DNA of 64,000 nucleotides from positions 1-64,000 of the forward strand of contig JAIRVP010000028.1 in assembly GCA_031253835.1 (NCBI GenBank). The letters run 5' to 3'. Of this stretch, positions 27,120 through 35,726 are shown in pieces (positions within the stretch are counted from its first letter, which is position 1; every line of letters starts with the position of its first letter). The notes beneath the pieces were generated by a model. The model worked only from the letters and a program-made list of their open reading frames with translations. It was not told the DNA's origin and made no database searches. Source of the stretch: Burkholderia sp. Its GTDB lineage: Bacteria > Pseudomonadota > Gammaproteobacteria > Burkholderiales > Burkholderiaceae. The translations under genes and the position numbers were made by a program.

Positions 27120-27773
27120 ATGGATACCAGCACTCCCCCTCTGCGCCTGACCGATCGAAAGCGCGCGGCCATCGTCGATGCGGCGATCGAGGAATTTCTC
27201 GCGGCGGGCTACGACGCAACCAGCATGGATCGTATCGCTGCGCGCGCAGATGTGTCGAAGCGCACGGTCTATAACCACTTCCCGGGTAAGGAAACGCTGT
27301 TCGCCGCGATCCTGCACAAGCTATGGGAGGCGACGCGGACCGGCGGTTCGCCGACCTATCGCGCCGACGTGCCGCTGCGCGAGCAACTGCTCGCGTTGCT
27401 GGACCGCAAATTGCGCTTGTTGAACGACGAGGCGTTTCTCGCACTCGCGCGCGTGGCGATCGGCGCTGCGATTCATTCGCCGGAACGCGCGCGCGACATG
27501 GTCGAGCGTCTCGGCGAGCGCGAGGAAGACATGACGGTCTGGGTGCGTGCGGCCGCAGCGGCCGGCCGTCTGTCGGTCACCGATCCCGTGTTCGCCGCGC
27601 ATCAGTTGCATGGCGTCGTGAAGGCGTTTGCGTTCTGGCCGCAGATCACGATGGGCCAGCCGCCGCTCACGGCGCAGGAGCAACGGAAAGTCGCGGAATC
27701 CGCGGCCGACATGTTCCTCGCGTACTACGCGCGGCCGGACGACGGCGATGCAATCCGCACCACGCAGGACTGA
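27120..27773 (+). CDS. TetR-family repressor
   Basis: A 217-residue TetR-type regulator. The N-terminal HTH reads AAIEEFLAAGYDATSMDRIAARADVSKRTVYNHFPGKETLF. The C-terminal domain resembles the TetR_C group of AcrR-like proteins (VAIGAAIHSPERARDMVERLGE). It is divergent from the MBL hydrolase and very likely represses it and itself through the repeated motif between them. Confidence 0.93.
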   Translation: MDTSTPPLRLTDRKRAAIVDAAIEEFLAAGYDATSMDRIAARADVSKRTVYNHFPGKETLFAAILHKLWEATRTGGSPTYRADVPLREQLLALLDRKLRLLNDEAFLALARVAIGAAIHSPERARDMVERLGEREEDMTVWVRAAAAAGRLSVTDPVFAAHQLHGVVKAFAFWPQITMGQPPLTAQEQRKVAESAADMFLAYYARPDDGDAIRTTQD

Positions 27774-27881
27774 CCCTGCATCGGGATGCGCTGCGTGGAT
27801 CGAAGCCGGCTCGATGCGCACGAGCGGCGCACGCGGCACCGGTGAGCCGGCGCACCTGAAGCCGAACGCGAGCGACTACGC

Positions 27882-28373
27882 ATGAAGACGCTGTTGATCG
27901 TCTATCACACGATGACCGGGGGCACGCAACAGATGGCCGAAGCGGCTGCCGGCGCGGCACGCGAGCAATCCGGCATCGACGTCAGGCTGCAGCGCGCGGA
28001 CGCGACGAGCGCCGCCGACGTGCTGGCCGCCGACGCATACCTGTTTGCGACGCCGGAGAACCTCGCGGCGATGTCCGGGATGATGAAGGACTTCTTCGAT
28101 CGCTGCTACTACGCGGCGCTCGATCGCGTGAACGGTCGCCCGTACGCGGCAATGATCTGCGCGGGCAGCGACGGACAGAACGCGTTGCGCCAGATCGACC
28201 GGATCGCGACCGGATGGCGGCTGAAGAACGTGGCGCCCGGCCTGATCGTCTGTACTCACGCGCAGACACCGGAGCGTATCCTCGCGGCGAAGACGATCGA
28301 CGGCGATGATCTCGCGCGCTGCGCGGAACTGGGTGCAGGTCTCGCCGCGGGGCTCGCGCTGGGCGTCTTTTGA
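27882..28373 (+). CDS. Flavodoxin-like NAD(P)H-dependent oxidoreductase
   Basis: A 163-residue flavodoxin-fold protein. The FMN phosphate loop is YHTMTGGTQQMAEA at residues 8-21. ATPENLAAMSGMMKDFFDRCYY is the flavin-ring loop and YAAMICAGSDGQ the third loop. Length fits single-domain flavodoxin_2-like reductases. ATG 27882. It lies 108 bp after the TetR gene in the same direction and could be cotranscribed with it. The redox partner is unknown. Confidence 0.88.
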   Translation: MKTLLIVYHTMTGGTQQMAEAAAGAAREQSGIDVRLQRADATSAADVLAADAYLFATPENLAAMSGMMKDFFDRCYYAALDRVNGRPYAAMICAGSDGQNALRQIDRIATGWRLKNVAPGLIVCTHAQTPERILAAKTIDGDDLARCAELGAGLAAGLALGVF

Positions 28374-28464
28374 CGACGGGTGTCGTTGCGACGACATGCC
28401 GGCGCGGTTCGTGCGGACAGTTCACGCTGCCGTGCGGACACGCAACCGGCCGGATACCGAAACC

Positions 28465-29049
28465 CTAGCTGCCTTTTGCCGCTGACGCAGGCCGGTGGTA
28501 TTCAGGCCAAAGACGTTTCACGAGATCGCGCGATGCGCCATACGCGTGGCAACTGTCGATCTTGAGCGGCTTTCCTGCGCTGTCGCGGGAGTCCAGCGAC
28601 GATCGCCGCACGCCGACCGTCGTCTGATAGGCCGTGGTGGCGATCGGGCCGAGCAATTCCTTCAGGTGCGTGCACGTGTCGCAGGACGGCAGGCGCTTGC
28701 GCACCTCGCTGTTCCAGCCGGCACCGATGTTCAGCCCGACGAGCGCCTGCAGCGAGTCGCCGCCGCCCGGACACTGCGCATACGGATGCGAGCGAATGAA
28801 CGTGGATACCGCGCGCACGACCATGTCGGCGTCGAACACCAGCGTCACGCCGAGGTCGTGGATCGGCGACAGCGCCGCGACCGTTCGCGTACCGCCCGGC
28901 GGCGTGAAATCGCTGGTCTTGCGGTCCGCGAGGCAGGCTGTCACTTCGAACAGGCCGTCGCTGCGCCGATAGCCGCGCATGTCGATGTGCCGATGGTGAA
29001 TTTCCTCGCGCGTGATGCCGTCGTGCGCGATGGTGTGTCGGGGAACCAT
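28465..29049 (-). CDS. DUF2889 domain protein
   Basis: A 194-residue cytoplasmic protein matching DUF2889: HHRHIDMRGYRRSDGLFEVTACLADRKTSDF near the N-terminus, then PIHDLGVTLVFDADMVV, and a cluster HPYAQCPGGGDSLQ with conserved Cys and a later CDTCTHL. The ATG at 29049 (MVPRHTIAH) gives the usual family length; the frame is open further upstream but not protein-like. The function of the family is unknown. It converges with the flavodoxin-like gene. Confidence 0.85.
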   Translation of the reverse strand: MVPRHTIAHDGITREEIHHRHIDMRGYRRSDGLFEVTACLADRKTSDFTPPGGTRTVAALSPIHDLGVTLVFDADMVVRAVSTFIRSHPYAQCPGGGDSLQALVGLNIGAGWNSEVRKRLPSCDTCTHLKELLGPIATTAYQTTVGVRRSSLDSRDSAGKPLKIDSCHAYGASRDLVKRLWPEYHRPASAAKGS

Positions 29050-29669
29050 GTATCCGCTCCGTTTCGTACAACCGGTTCTTTTCGCAGGCAAAGGGGCGCA
29101 TCGCCGGCTGTCCGGGCGTGCAGCGAATCGGGCCAAGGCGCGCTGCCGACGACGTCGATCCGGCCATACTACGCATTTTTCGGCATCCTCGTATGCGACG
29201 CGATCGATGCGGACGCAACGAGTCGGGGGTGTGCCCGGTACAGCCGCGGGGTGTTCGGGTGACCTGTCGCGCGACGTGGTTCGGCGTCCATTACGCGGAA
29301 TGCCGCATGCGGGAAGCGGACCTGTGCCGAAGCCGGGACTGGCCCGATTTCGGCGATGTCCTCGAATGGCGTGACATCCGGAAACGTATCCATATAATGC
29401 GCAACATGACCGCACGGACGCCTTTTCGGCCTCCGGGGTCGGGCAAATGCAGACCGGCGAGTCAACCGGCCACCGCGCGTACCGGTATACTTCCACTCCT
29501 GCCTTGTCCGGCATCGTGGCCGGGTGCCTGAAAACAGAGTGGCGTGCGCGATGCGGCCCCGTAGTGTTCCGCCTCGGCGGCAGACGGGCCGCCCGCACGG
29601 CGGCGAAGCTTTCGAACCGCGCGGCGTGGCCGCACGAACCACACCTTATATTCCTGGTGGATTGAATTT
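29050..29669. other. Intergenic region between DUF2889 gene and proQ
   Basis: 620 bp upstream of both divergent genes. Its main content is a strong promoter at 29371-29398, listed separately. A 41-codon frame starts at 29406 right after that promoter (to 29531) but lacks a recognisable product, so the segment may be a long proQ leader or a small RNA. Confidence 0.5.
29371..29398 (+). promoter_or_regulatory. Promoter GTGACA-N16-TATAAT upstream of proQ
   Basis: A perfect -10 TATAAT (29393-29398) and a -35 of GTGACA (29371-29376) with 16-bp spacing. Transcription would start near 29405, about 265 nt before the proQ start codon. Confidence 0.6.
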
Positions 29670-30350
29670 ATGGGTTTTGAACAACTTGCCGAATTGCGGG
29701 CGCAGCTCGCAGCGAAGGCCAAGCAGGAGCGCAACGCGAAGCGGCCGGCAGCGCCGGCGGACACCGGTGCGAAGCCGAAGTCCGGCGACCAGCCGTCTCG
29801 TGGTGCCAAGCCGGGTGCTGGCGCCAAGGCGGGTGCCGGTGCGAAGGCACCGCATCGCGCGAAGCCTGCTTCGGCCAAGCCGTCGGCACCGGTCGATCCG
29901 GTCATCGTCGCGATCGGCAAATTGCAGCGGAAGTTTCCGAACGCGTTCCCGAAGAATCCGGCCCCCAAAGTGCCGCTCAAGGTCGGCATCTGGGACGACC
30001 TGGCGCGCGAAGCACAGGCTGTCGGCCTCACCGAAGCCGAACTGCGCGAAGCGATGTCGACGTGGTGCCGCGGCAACCGCTACTGGTCGTGCCTCGTCGA
30101 AGACGCGGTGCGCGTCGACCTGCAGGGCAACGAAGCAGGGCGCGTCACGCATGACGACGCAGCACGGGCGCGCCGGCTGAAGTCGCGCCGTCCCGGCAAG
30201 GGTGCCGCGCAAGCGGCCAAGGGCGCACCGCAGCAGCCGAAGGCCGAGCAGCCGGCCGAGGCCGCTGCCGCACCGCAGGCGGTGGACGCAGCAGAAGTTC
30301 AGACCGACGCCGCACCGCAGGTCGAGCAGCAAGTGGCCGGCAACGAGTAA
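29670..30350 (+). CDS. ProQ/FinO-family RNA chaperone
   Basis: A 226-residue protein with one central ProQ/FinO domain (about residues 75-165: AIGKLQRKFPNAFPKNPAP, LKVGIWDDLAREA, TWCRGNRYWSCLVEDAVRVD). It is flanked by a Lys/Ala/Gly-rich basic N-terminal tail and an Ala/Gln/Glu-rich acidic C-terminal tail, both probably disordered. GGTGG lies before ATG 29670. Members bind structured small RNAs and mRNA 3' ends; FinO proteins control plasmid antisense RNAs. Placement about 10 kb from repA on a secondary replicon fits a plasmid-type origin, but targets are unknown. Confidence 0.92.
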   Translation: MGFEQLAELRAQLAAKAKQERNAKRPAAPADTGAKPKSGDQPSRGAKPGAGAKAGAGAKAPHRAKPASAKPSAPVDPVIVAIGKLQRKFPNAFPKNPAPKVPLKVGIWDDLAREAQAVGLTEAELREAMSTWCRGNRYWSCLVEDAVRVDLQGNEAGRVTHDDAARARRLKSRRPGKGAAQAAKGAPQQPKAEQPAEAAAAPQAVDAAEVQTDAAPQVEQQVAGNE

Positions 30351-30810
30351 CGCCGCCGCCGTCTACTGCACGGCGCGTACCCGCATGCACGTCGCATGCG
30401 GCGCATGACACGACGGACTGGCCTGCCTCGACAGAGGCAGGTCAGGACTGCCTTCCCGGCGCTTGCCGGCCAGCACACACCTATCCCGCGTCAGACAGGC
30501 AACGCAACCGGACGAAGCACACTCGTCAATCGGAACTGCATGCGCTCGATTTTTCAGGTTAATGATTTGCATACCTGAATGTATCGATGCGTTCGCAAAA
30601 TAATTCGGTTTCCTAAAATAATAATGCCGATATCGTCGGCGGGGATGCGAACGATTCGGTTGGGGTCATCGCGACACAATGACGCGCGATAATCCCGACT
30701 GAATCGTCGGGCCGCACGATGCAGCTTGCATGTCGAAAGGTGCGAAAGGCCGGTGCCGACACGATCCGAAGTCACGTCCACCGATTTTCAACGTCAATTC
30801 AAGCCGGATC
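30351..30810. other. Intergenic region proQ-EamA gene
   Basis: 460 bp. Besides the hairpin near proQ it contains a relatively AT-rich part (about 30540-30640) that is the likely promoter region of the transporter gene. A perfect 7-bp inverted repeat with 13-bp spacer, TTCAGGT (30553-30559)/ACCTGAA (30573-30579), may be an operator. No gene is evident. Confidence 0.45.
30422..30441. terminator. Hairpin after proQ
   Basis: A perfect 8-bp stem CCTGCCTC/GAGGCAGG with a GACA loop, 71 bp after the proQ stop. No T-run follows, so intrinsic termination is doubtful. Confidence 0.45.
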
Positions 30811-31872
30811 ATGAACCCGAGACATTCCGCGATTCTGGTCGCACTCACCGCCGCCGCGCTGTTCGGCGCCGCGACACCGCTCGCCAAGGCGCTGATCGGT
30901 GCGATGTCGCCGTTCATGGTCGCCGGCCTGTTCTATCTCGGCAGCGGCGTCGGGCTCGGCATCGGGATCCTGCTGCGCAGGCTGCACAACCGCCGCGCAC
31001 CAGCCGCGGATGCCGCGCCGCTCCAGCGCGCCGACCTGCCGTGGCTGGCCGGCGCGATCGTGGCGGGCGGCGTGGCCGGCCCGGCGTTGCTGATGCTCGG
31101 GCTGTCGAGCACGCCGGCGGCGACGAGCGCGCTGCTGCTCAATCTCGAAGGCGTGCTGACGGCCGTCATCGCGTGGGTCGTGTTTCGCGAGAACGTCGAT
31201 ACGCAGGTGTTTCTCGGCATGGTCGCGATCGTCGCCGGCGGCACGCTGCTGTCGTGGGTGCCGGGTCGGGCCGGCGTGCCGGTCGGCGCGCTGCTGATCG
31301 TCGGCGCATGCCTGTGCTGGGCGATCGACAACAACCTGACCCGCAAGGTCGCCGCGAACGACGCGATGGTCATCGCGTGCGTGAAGGGGCTGATCGCGGG
31401 GCCGGTGAACATCGGCATCGCGCTGGCAACCGGCGCGACGGTGCCCGCCGTACCGGTCACGGCCGCTGCGATGCTGACGGGGCTCGGCGGCTACGGGATC
31501 AGCCTCGTGCTGTTCGTCGTCGCGCTGCGCCATCTCGGCAGCGCGCGCACCGGCGCGTATTTCTCGATCGCGCCGCTGTTCGGCGTCGTGCTGTCGTTGC
31601 TGATCTGGCCCGCGCTGCCGCCGGCAACCTTCTGGGCCGCTGCCGCGTTGATGGCGCTCGGCATCTGGCTGCACGTGCGCGAACGGCATGAGCACACGCA
31701 CGAGCACGAGCGGCTCGAGCACACGCACCGCCATCGGCACGACGAACATCATCAGCATGCGCACGATTTTGCGTACGACGGGGACGAGCCGCACTCGCAT
31801 CCGCACGTGCATCTGCCGATCACGCACAGTCACGCGCACTTTCCGGACATTCATCACCGGCATCGGCATTGA
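30811..31872 (+). CDS. EamA/DMT-family transporter with histidine-rich C-terminal tail
   Basis: A 353-residue drug/metabolite-type transporter: ten predicted membrane segments in two EamA repeats (ALTAAALFGAATPLAKAL at the start; DNNLTRKVAANDAMVIAC opening the second). After the last segment comes a cytosolic or periplasmic tail of 66 residues with 24 His, mostly in EHTH, RHRHDEHH and SHPHVH clusters plus acidic residues. Such tails bind Zn, Ni or Co in known metal carriers, so a metal-linked role is plausible though EamA proteins usually move metabolites. ATG 30811 was chosen over an in-frame 30730 start because it gives the proper first segment. It converges with the NifQ-like gene. Confidence 0.9.
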   Translation: MNPRHSAILVALTAAALFGAATPLAKALIGAMSPFMVAGLFYLGSGVGLGIGILLRRLHNRRAPAADAAPLQRADLPWLAGAIVAGGVAGPALLMLGLSSTPAATSALLLNLEGVLTAVIAWVVFRENVDTQVFLGMVAIVAGGTLLSWVPGRAGVPVGALLIVGACLCWAIDNNLTRKVAANDAMVIACVKGLIAGPVNIGIALATGATVPAVPVTAAAMLTGLGGYGISLVLFVVALRHLGSARTGAYFSIAPLFGVVLSLLIWPALPPATFWAAAALMALGIWLHVRERHEHTHEHERLEHTHRHRHDEHHQHAHDFAYDGDEPHSHPHVHLPITHSHAHFPDIHHRHRH

Positions 31873-31986
31873 CCGATCATGAACGGCGGACGACGCGCGC
31901 CGCAAGGTGACCGCTTATGGGAGATGCGTCGCGCGCCCGTTCATTGCGGCGATGAAGCCGGTGGCCTGCCCGGGTCGCCGTGATGG

Positions 31987-32577
31987 CTATCGCGCGTGAG
32001 GAAAGCAGAATCCGAAATCTTCGCAGCCCGGGCATCCCGGTGCGGGGCCCGGCGCCACGCCGAGCGAGGCCGCCACTTCCTGGGCGAGGAATTTCTTCCA
32101 GCGCAGGTGGGTGACGTTGCGTGCGGCGAGCGCGGGGAAATAGCGATCGAGCATCGCGGATACCGCGTCGCGCCCGTCGAGCCCGAGATCGCGCCACAGA
32201 TGGTCGGGGCGCAGGCACGCATGCGCGATGATCGAGGCGAGGCAGTCGGCATCGCCGCAGGCGACGGCGGGATTCGCGTCGCCCATCAGCCGCGTGTGCA
32301 GCGTCGCGACGAACGCCGCGTGGTTGGCGGGCAACAGGGCCAACGCGACCGTCGGCATGAATGTGTCGTTCACGACGGAAGCCAGGTGCGGAAACTGCCG
32401 GGCAAGCAGGCCGGCGAACTGACCGGGAGACAGGCCCAGCAGCGAGAGTTCGTTGCGGCACGCGCGTGCCGCAATGAGTGCGCCGAACAGGCGCGCATCG
32501 TCGGTGCCGGCGCTGGCCGCTGCCGCCAGCAGCGACCGCAACGCCTGTTCCTGTGCGCGATCGAACGAGCCTGTCAT
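31987..32577 (-). CDS. NifQ-like molybdenum/iron-sulfur protein
   Basis: A 196-residue protein of the NifQ family, which supplies molybdenum for FeMo-cofactor in nitrogen fixers. Support: LRPDHLWRDLGLDGRDAVSAML, then FPALAARNVTHLRWKKFLAQ, and a Cys-rich end GCPGCEDFGFCF. The family motif is Cx4CxxCx5C; here C182, C185 and C191 are present but the first position is Gly177. No nif structural genes are in view. ATG 32577 chosen; ribosome binding site poor. It follows the di-Mop gene by 75 bp on the same strand, so a molybdenum-handling pair is likely. The acceptor enzyme is unknown. Confidence 0.82.
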   Translation of the reverse strand: MTGSFDRAQEQALRSLLAAAASAGTDDARLFGALIAARACRNELSLLGLSPGQFAGLLARQFPHLASVVNDTFMPTVALALLPANHAAFVATLHTRLMGDANPAVACGDADCLASIIAHACLRPDHLWRDLGLDGRDAVSAMLDRYFPALAARNVTHLRWKKFLAQEVAASLGVAPGPAPGCPGCEDFGFCFPHAR

Positions 32578-32652
32578 CGCATGCGTCCGGATGACAGCCA
32601 AGTCGCGTGGATGCGCGACGCCAGCCGGTTCGCGATCGCGACCGTCACGCGA

Positions 32653-33078
32653 TCACTCGACGCCGACGATCACGCTCGATGCCTTGAAGATCGCGGACGC
32701 GGCCGAGCCGCTCGCGAGGCCGAGACGATCGACGCTGTCGTTGGTGACGATCGCGACGATCTCGGCGCCGCCCGCGGCCTTGATCACGACTTCCGAATTG
32801 ACCGCACCCTTCGTGACCGACGCGACGGTGCCCGCGACGCAGTTGCGCGCCGAGACCTTGCTGCTGTCGACGTCGACCATCACGATGACCGACGACGCCT
32901 TGACGAGCGCGAAGGCCTTCGTGCCGGCCGCGAGGCCCAGCGAAGCCGCGCTGCCGTGGGTGATCACGGCGACGATGTCGAGGCCGTCCTGCGTGCGGAG
33001 CGTGATTTCGTCGTTGACGGCACCGGGCTTGACGGCGCCGACCTGGCCGGCGAAATGGTTGCGGGCGCTGGTTCGCAT
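32653..33078 (-). CDS. Di-Mop molybdenum-pterin/molybdate-binding protein
   Basis: A 141-residue protein made of two tandem Mop (TOBE-type) domains, about residues 3-68 and 74-139. Each opens SARNxxAGxV and ends KASSVIVxV. Proteins of this architecture (like ModG) bind oxyanions such as molybdate and are thought to buffer or store them in the cytoplasm. Start ATG 33078 has GGAG 8 nt upstream. It precedes the NifQ-like gene and lies downstream of a ModE-like palindrome (33234-33257). Confidence 0.93.
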   Translation of the reverse strand: MRTSARNHFAGQVGAVKPGAVNDEITLRTQDGLDIVAVITHGSAASLGLAAGTKAFALVKASSVIVMVDVDSSKVSARNCVAGTVASVTKGAVNSEVVIKAAGGAEIVAIVTNDSVDRLGLASGSAASAIFKASSVIVGVE

Positions 33079-33233
33079 GATGGATCTCCAAGTGATGCCG
33101 CTGCCGGAGCGGCAACGGTAGATGAATGAAAATGCATCGACCAGTTTACCGTCAACGCGGGTGCCCGTCGCCCTCCGGATGCTATGGCGCGAATCAGGGA
33201 AACCCGCGAGCACAGGGCGTTTCGCCGCACATG

Positions 33234-33257
33234 CGTTATGTGGTGAAGGCGATAACG
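33234..33257. promoter_or_regulatory. ModE-box-like palindrome CGTTAT-N12-ATAACG
   Basis: Arms CGTTAT (33234-33239) and ATAACG (33252-33257) with a 12-bp spacer. On the mop-coding strand the right half reads CACATAACG. From memory, the E. coli modA operator has the same arms, the same 12-bp spacer and a right half TACATAACG. It lies 156 bp upstream of the di-Mop start, between that gene and the end of the neighbouring efflux operon. Confidence 0.5.
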
Positions 33258-33266
33258 GTGCGGTGA

Positions 33267-34766
33267 TTATTCGCTGCCGGCGGGTGTCGCGGCGGCACGC
33301 GCGTTGGCGGGGCGGGCATCCCGAGCAACTGCTGCGCCGTCGCCGTCCCACCCGCCGCCCAGCGCGAGGAAGAGCCGCACCTGGTCGGCCGCGACCTGGC
33401 CCTCGGCCGCCGCAACCTGCGCCCGTACGCTCGTCAGCGTGCGCGTCGCATCGAGATCGGAGATGAACGACTCGCGGCCGGCCGCATAGAGACGATGCGT
33501 TTCGTCGGCGGAATTGCGTGCCGATTCGTATGCCGTGCGCAGCGCATCCGTGCGCTGCACGTCGGCTGCATAGGTCGCGAGGCTCGACTGCGTTTCGCGC
33601 AGCGCGTTCAGCACGACGCCGTCGAAATGCGCGAGCGCGCCGCCCGTCGCGGCCTCGACTTCGCGCACGCGTGCGCGCTGGCCGTTGACGGGGAACGACC
33701 AGCTGATCAGCGGACCGAACGACCAGCGATTCGTCGTCGACGAGAACAGGTCGGCGGCGAGGCCGACCGAGCCGGCCGATGCGCCGATGCTGATCGACGG
33801 ATACAGCGCGGCGGTCGCCACGCCGATCCGCGCAGTCGAGGCGGCGAGCTGCCGCTCGGCTTCGCGCACGTCGGGGCGGCGGCGCAGCAGCGCGGCGCCG
33901 TCGCCGATCGGAATCGGCTGGCGCAGCTTCGGCAGCCGTTCGCACTCGGCAACGGCCTTCGGCAGGTCGGCCGGCGAGCGTGCGAGCAGCGCGGCGAGCT
34001 GGTACTGCGCGACCTTGCGGCGGCCTTCGAAACGCGGGATGTCGGCGGCGAGCGTGCGGACCTGCGTCACGCCGCGCGTCACGTCGGTCTGGTTGCCGCG
34101 CCCGGCATCGCGCAACCGCTGCGACAGCGCGACGCGCTGCTTCTGCAGCGCGAGCGACTGCTTCGCGATCGCCAGTTCGTCCCCCGCCGAGCACGATTCG
34201 ACGTACGCGCGCACGACGTCGGCGACGACCGTGATGCGCGCCAGGTCGCCGGCCGCCTTGACGGCGTCGCTGTCCGCGCGCGCGGCTTCGACGCCGCGCC
34301 GGAGCTTGCCGAACAGGTCGATTTCATACGACACGTTGATGCCGACCGCGCCTTCGTTGACGACCGGCAGCTTGTTCTCGAGCAGGTATTGCTCGGCCGA
34401 TTCCTGCGCGCGCTGCACGGCGGCTTCGGCGCCGCCCGAGAAGCCGCCTTGCTGGCTCGCGACTTCCAGCGCCGCGCGCGAACGCGCGAGGTTGGCCGCG
34501 GCGACGCGCAGGTCGGTGTTCGACTTCAGCGCATCGCGCACGAGCGCGTCGAGCACGGGATCGTCGTACAGCTGCCACCAGTTGCCGGGCACCGCGTCGC
34601 GCGACACGAGCGTACCGTTCGCGTCGTCGAGCGCATGGTTCGCGAGCGGCGCATTCACGTACGCCTGCTGCGGCAGCGTGTAGTCGGGGCCGACGGATTT
34701 GCACGCGCCGAGGGCGAGTGCAAGCGGCGCGAGTGCCGCCGCGACGCGCAGACCATGCCGGTTCAT
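33267..34766 (-). CDS. Outer membrane efflux lipoprotein (NodT/OprM family)
   Basis: A 499-residue outer membrane factor. The lipoprotein signal ends LALGACKSVGPDY with lipobox Cys near residue 22. Two OEP repeats follow (LRVAAANLARSRAALEVASQ; RRPDVREAERQLAASTARIGVATAALYPSISI). Start ATG 34766 overlaps the stop of the HlyD-type gene in an ATGA. It is the last gene of the marR-FUSC-DUF1656-HlyD-OMF operon and forms the outer membrane duct. The tail of about 25 residues is Ala-rich and variable. Confidence 0.95.
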   Translation of the reverse strand: MNRHGLRVAAALAPLALALGACKSVGPDYTLPQQAYVNAPLANHALDDANGTLVSRDAVPGNWWQLYDDPVLDALVRDALKSNTDLRVAAANLARSRAALEVASQQGGFSGGAEAAVQRAQESAEQYLLENKLPVVNEGAVGINVSYEIDLFGKLRRGVEAARADSDAVKAAGDLARITVVADVVRAYVESCSAGDELAIAKQSLALQKQRVALSQRLRDAGRGNQTDVTRGVTQVRTLAADIPRFEGRRKVAQYQLAALLARSPADLPKAVAECERLPKLRQPIPIGDGAALLRRRPDVREAERQLAASTARIGVATAALYPSISIGASAGSVGLAADLFSSTTNRWSFGPLISWSFPVNGQRARVREVEAATGGALAHFDGVVLNALRETQSSLATYAADVQRTDALRTAYESARNSADETHRLYAAGRESFISDLDATRTLTSVRAQVAAAEGQVAADQVRLFLALGGGWDGDGAAVARDARPANARAAATPAGSE

Positions 34767-35725
34767 TGCGATGCTCCCGCCGCGCTCGCGGCTGCCCCGG
34801 ATGCCGCCGAGGCCGCGCTGGCGCCGGCCGCCGGCTTCGCGTTGTCGTTGCGGCGCGTGTCGGCGCCGCGCATCGACACGGTCGCGGTCCGGCCAGCGAT
34901 CATCCGGAAATCGTCGGGCACTTCGTCGAGCACGACGCGCACCGGCACGCGCTGCGCGAGCCGCACCCAGCTGAACGCCGGGTTCACGTTCGGCAGCAGG
35001 TTCGCGCCCTGCGTGCGGTCGCGGTCCTCGATCGCGGCGACGATGCTCTGCACGTGGCCGCGCAGCGTGTGCGGCTCGCCCATCACGATGATGTCGACCG
35101 GCTGGCCGATATGGATGCCGCGCAGCTTGGTTTCCTCGAAGTAGCCGTCGACGCGGAACGAGTTGCGGTCGACGACCGACAGCACCGCGCGGCCGGACGG
35201 CACGTATTCGCCGACGCGCGGCGCGCGGTCGTTCAGGTAGCCGTCTACGGGACTCACGATCGTCGTGCGCTGCAGGTTCAGCTTCGCGGTGTCGAGCGAC
35301 ACCTGCGCATCGGCGACATTGGCCTCGCCCTGCTCGACGCGCGTGCGGCTTTCCTCGACCTGTTCGCTCGCGACCAGGTTGCCGAGCTGCAGGTTGCGCG
35401 CGTATTCGCGCTTCGCCTGGGCCAGCGTCGCGCGGCGCTGCGCGAGCGTCGCTTCGGCGAGCCGTTCCGCCAGCGTGTAGCGTGCCTGGTCGATCACGAA
35501 CAGCACCTGGCCGCGCTTGACTTCCTGGTTGTCGGCGACCTGCACCGACGTGATGAGGCCCGCCACGTCCGGCGCGACCTGGATCACGTCGGCGCGCACG
35601 TGCCCGTCGCGTGTCCACGGCGAGAACATGTAGTAGTTGATGATCCGCCACAGCACGAGGCCGGCCACGACGACGACGATCAGGGTGAGCAGGATTTGTC
35701 CTGCCGAGAGCCAGGATTTTTTCAC
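34763..35725 (-). CDS. HlyD/EmrA-type membrane fusion protein (AaeA-like)
   Basis: A 320-residue periplasmic adaptor with one N-terminal membrane anchor (ILLTLIVVVVAGLVLWRIIN) and HVRADVIQVAPDVAGLITSV, the biotinyl-lipoyl-like half motif. A coiled-coil hairpin, the second half (SPVDGYLNDRAPRVGEYV) and a beta-barrel follow. A GTG start at 35725 is chosen because it lies 1 nt after the DUF1656 stop, a coupled arrangement; the alternative ATG lies inside the preceding gene. It works with the FUSC pump, as AaeA does with AaeB for p-hydroxybenzoate efflux. Confidence 0.92.
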   Translation of the reverse strand: MKKSWLSAGQILLTLIVVVVAGLVLWRIINYYMFSPWTRDGHVRADVIQVAPDVAGLITSVQVADNQEVKRGQVLFVIDQARYTLAERLAEATLAQRRATLAQAKREYARNLQLGNLVASEQVEESRTRVEQGEANVADAQVSLDTAKLNLQRTTIVSPVDGYLNDRAPRVGEYVPSGRAVLSVVDRNSFRVDGYFEETKLRGIHIGQPVDIIVMGEPHTLRGHVQSIVAAIEDRDRTQGANLLPNVNPAFSWVRLAQRVPVRVVLDEVPDDFRMIAGRTATVSMRGADTRRNDNAKPAAGASAASAASGAAASAAGASQ

Positions 35726-35726
35726 G

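Noticed and set aside
30422..30441. CCTGCCTC/GAGGCAGG hairpin as an intrinsic terminator with certainty
   Set aside because: No T-run follows on either strand; listed only at low confidence.
31987..32577. NifQ-like gene as evidence of nitrogen fixation
   Set aside because: No nifH/D/K/E/N/B or other nif genes occur in the window and one motif Cys is missing, so fixation is not supported here.
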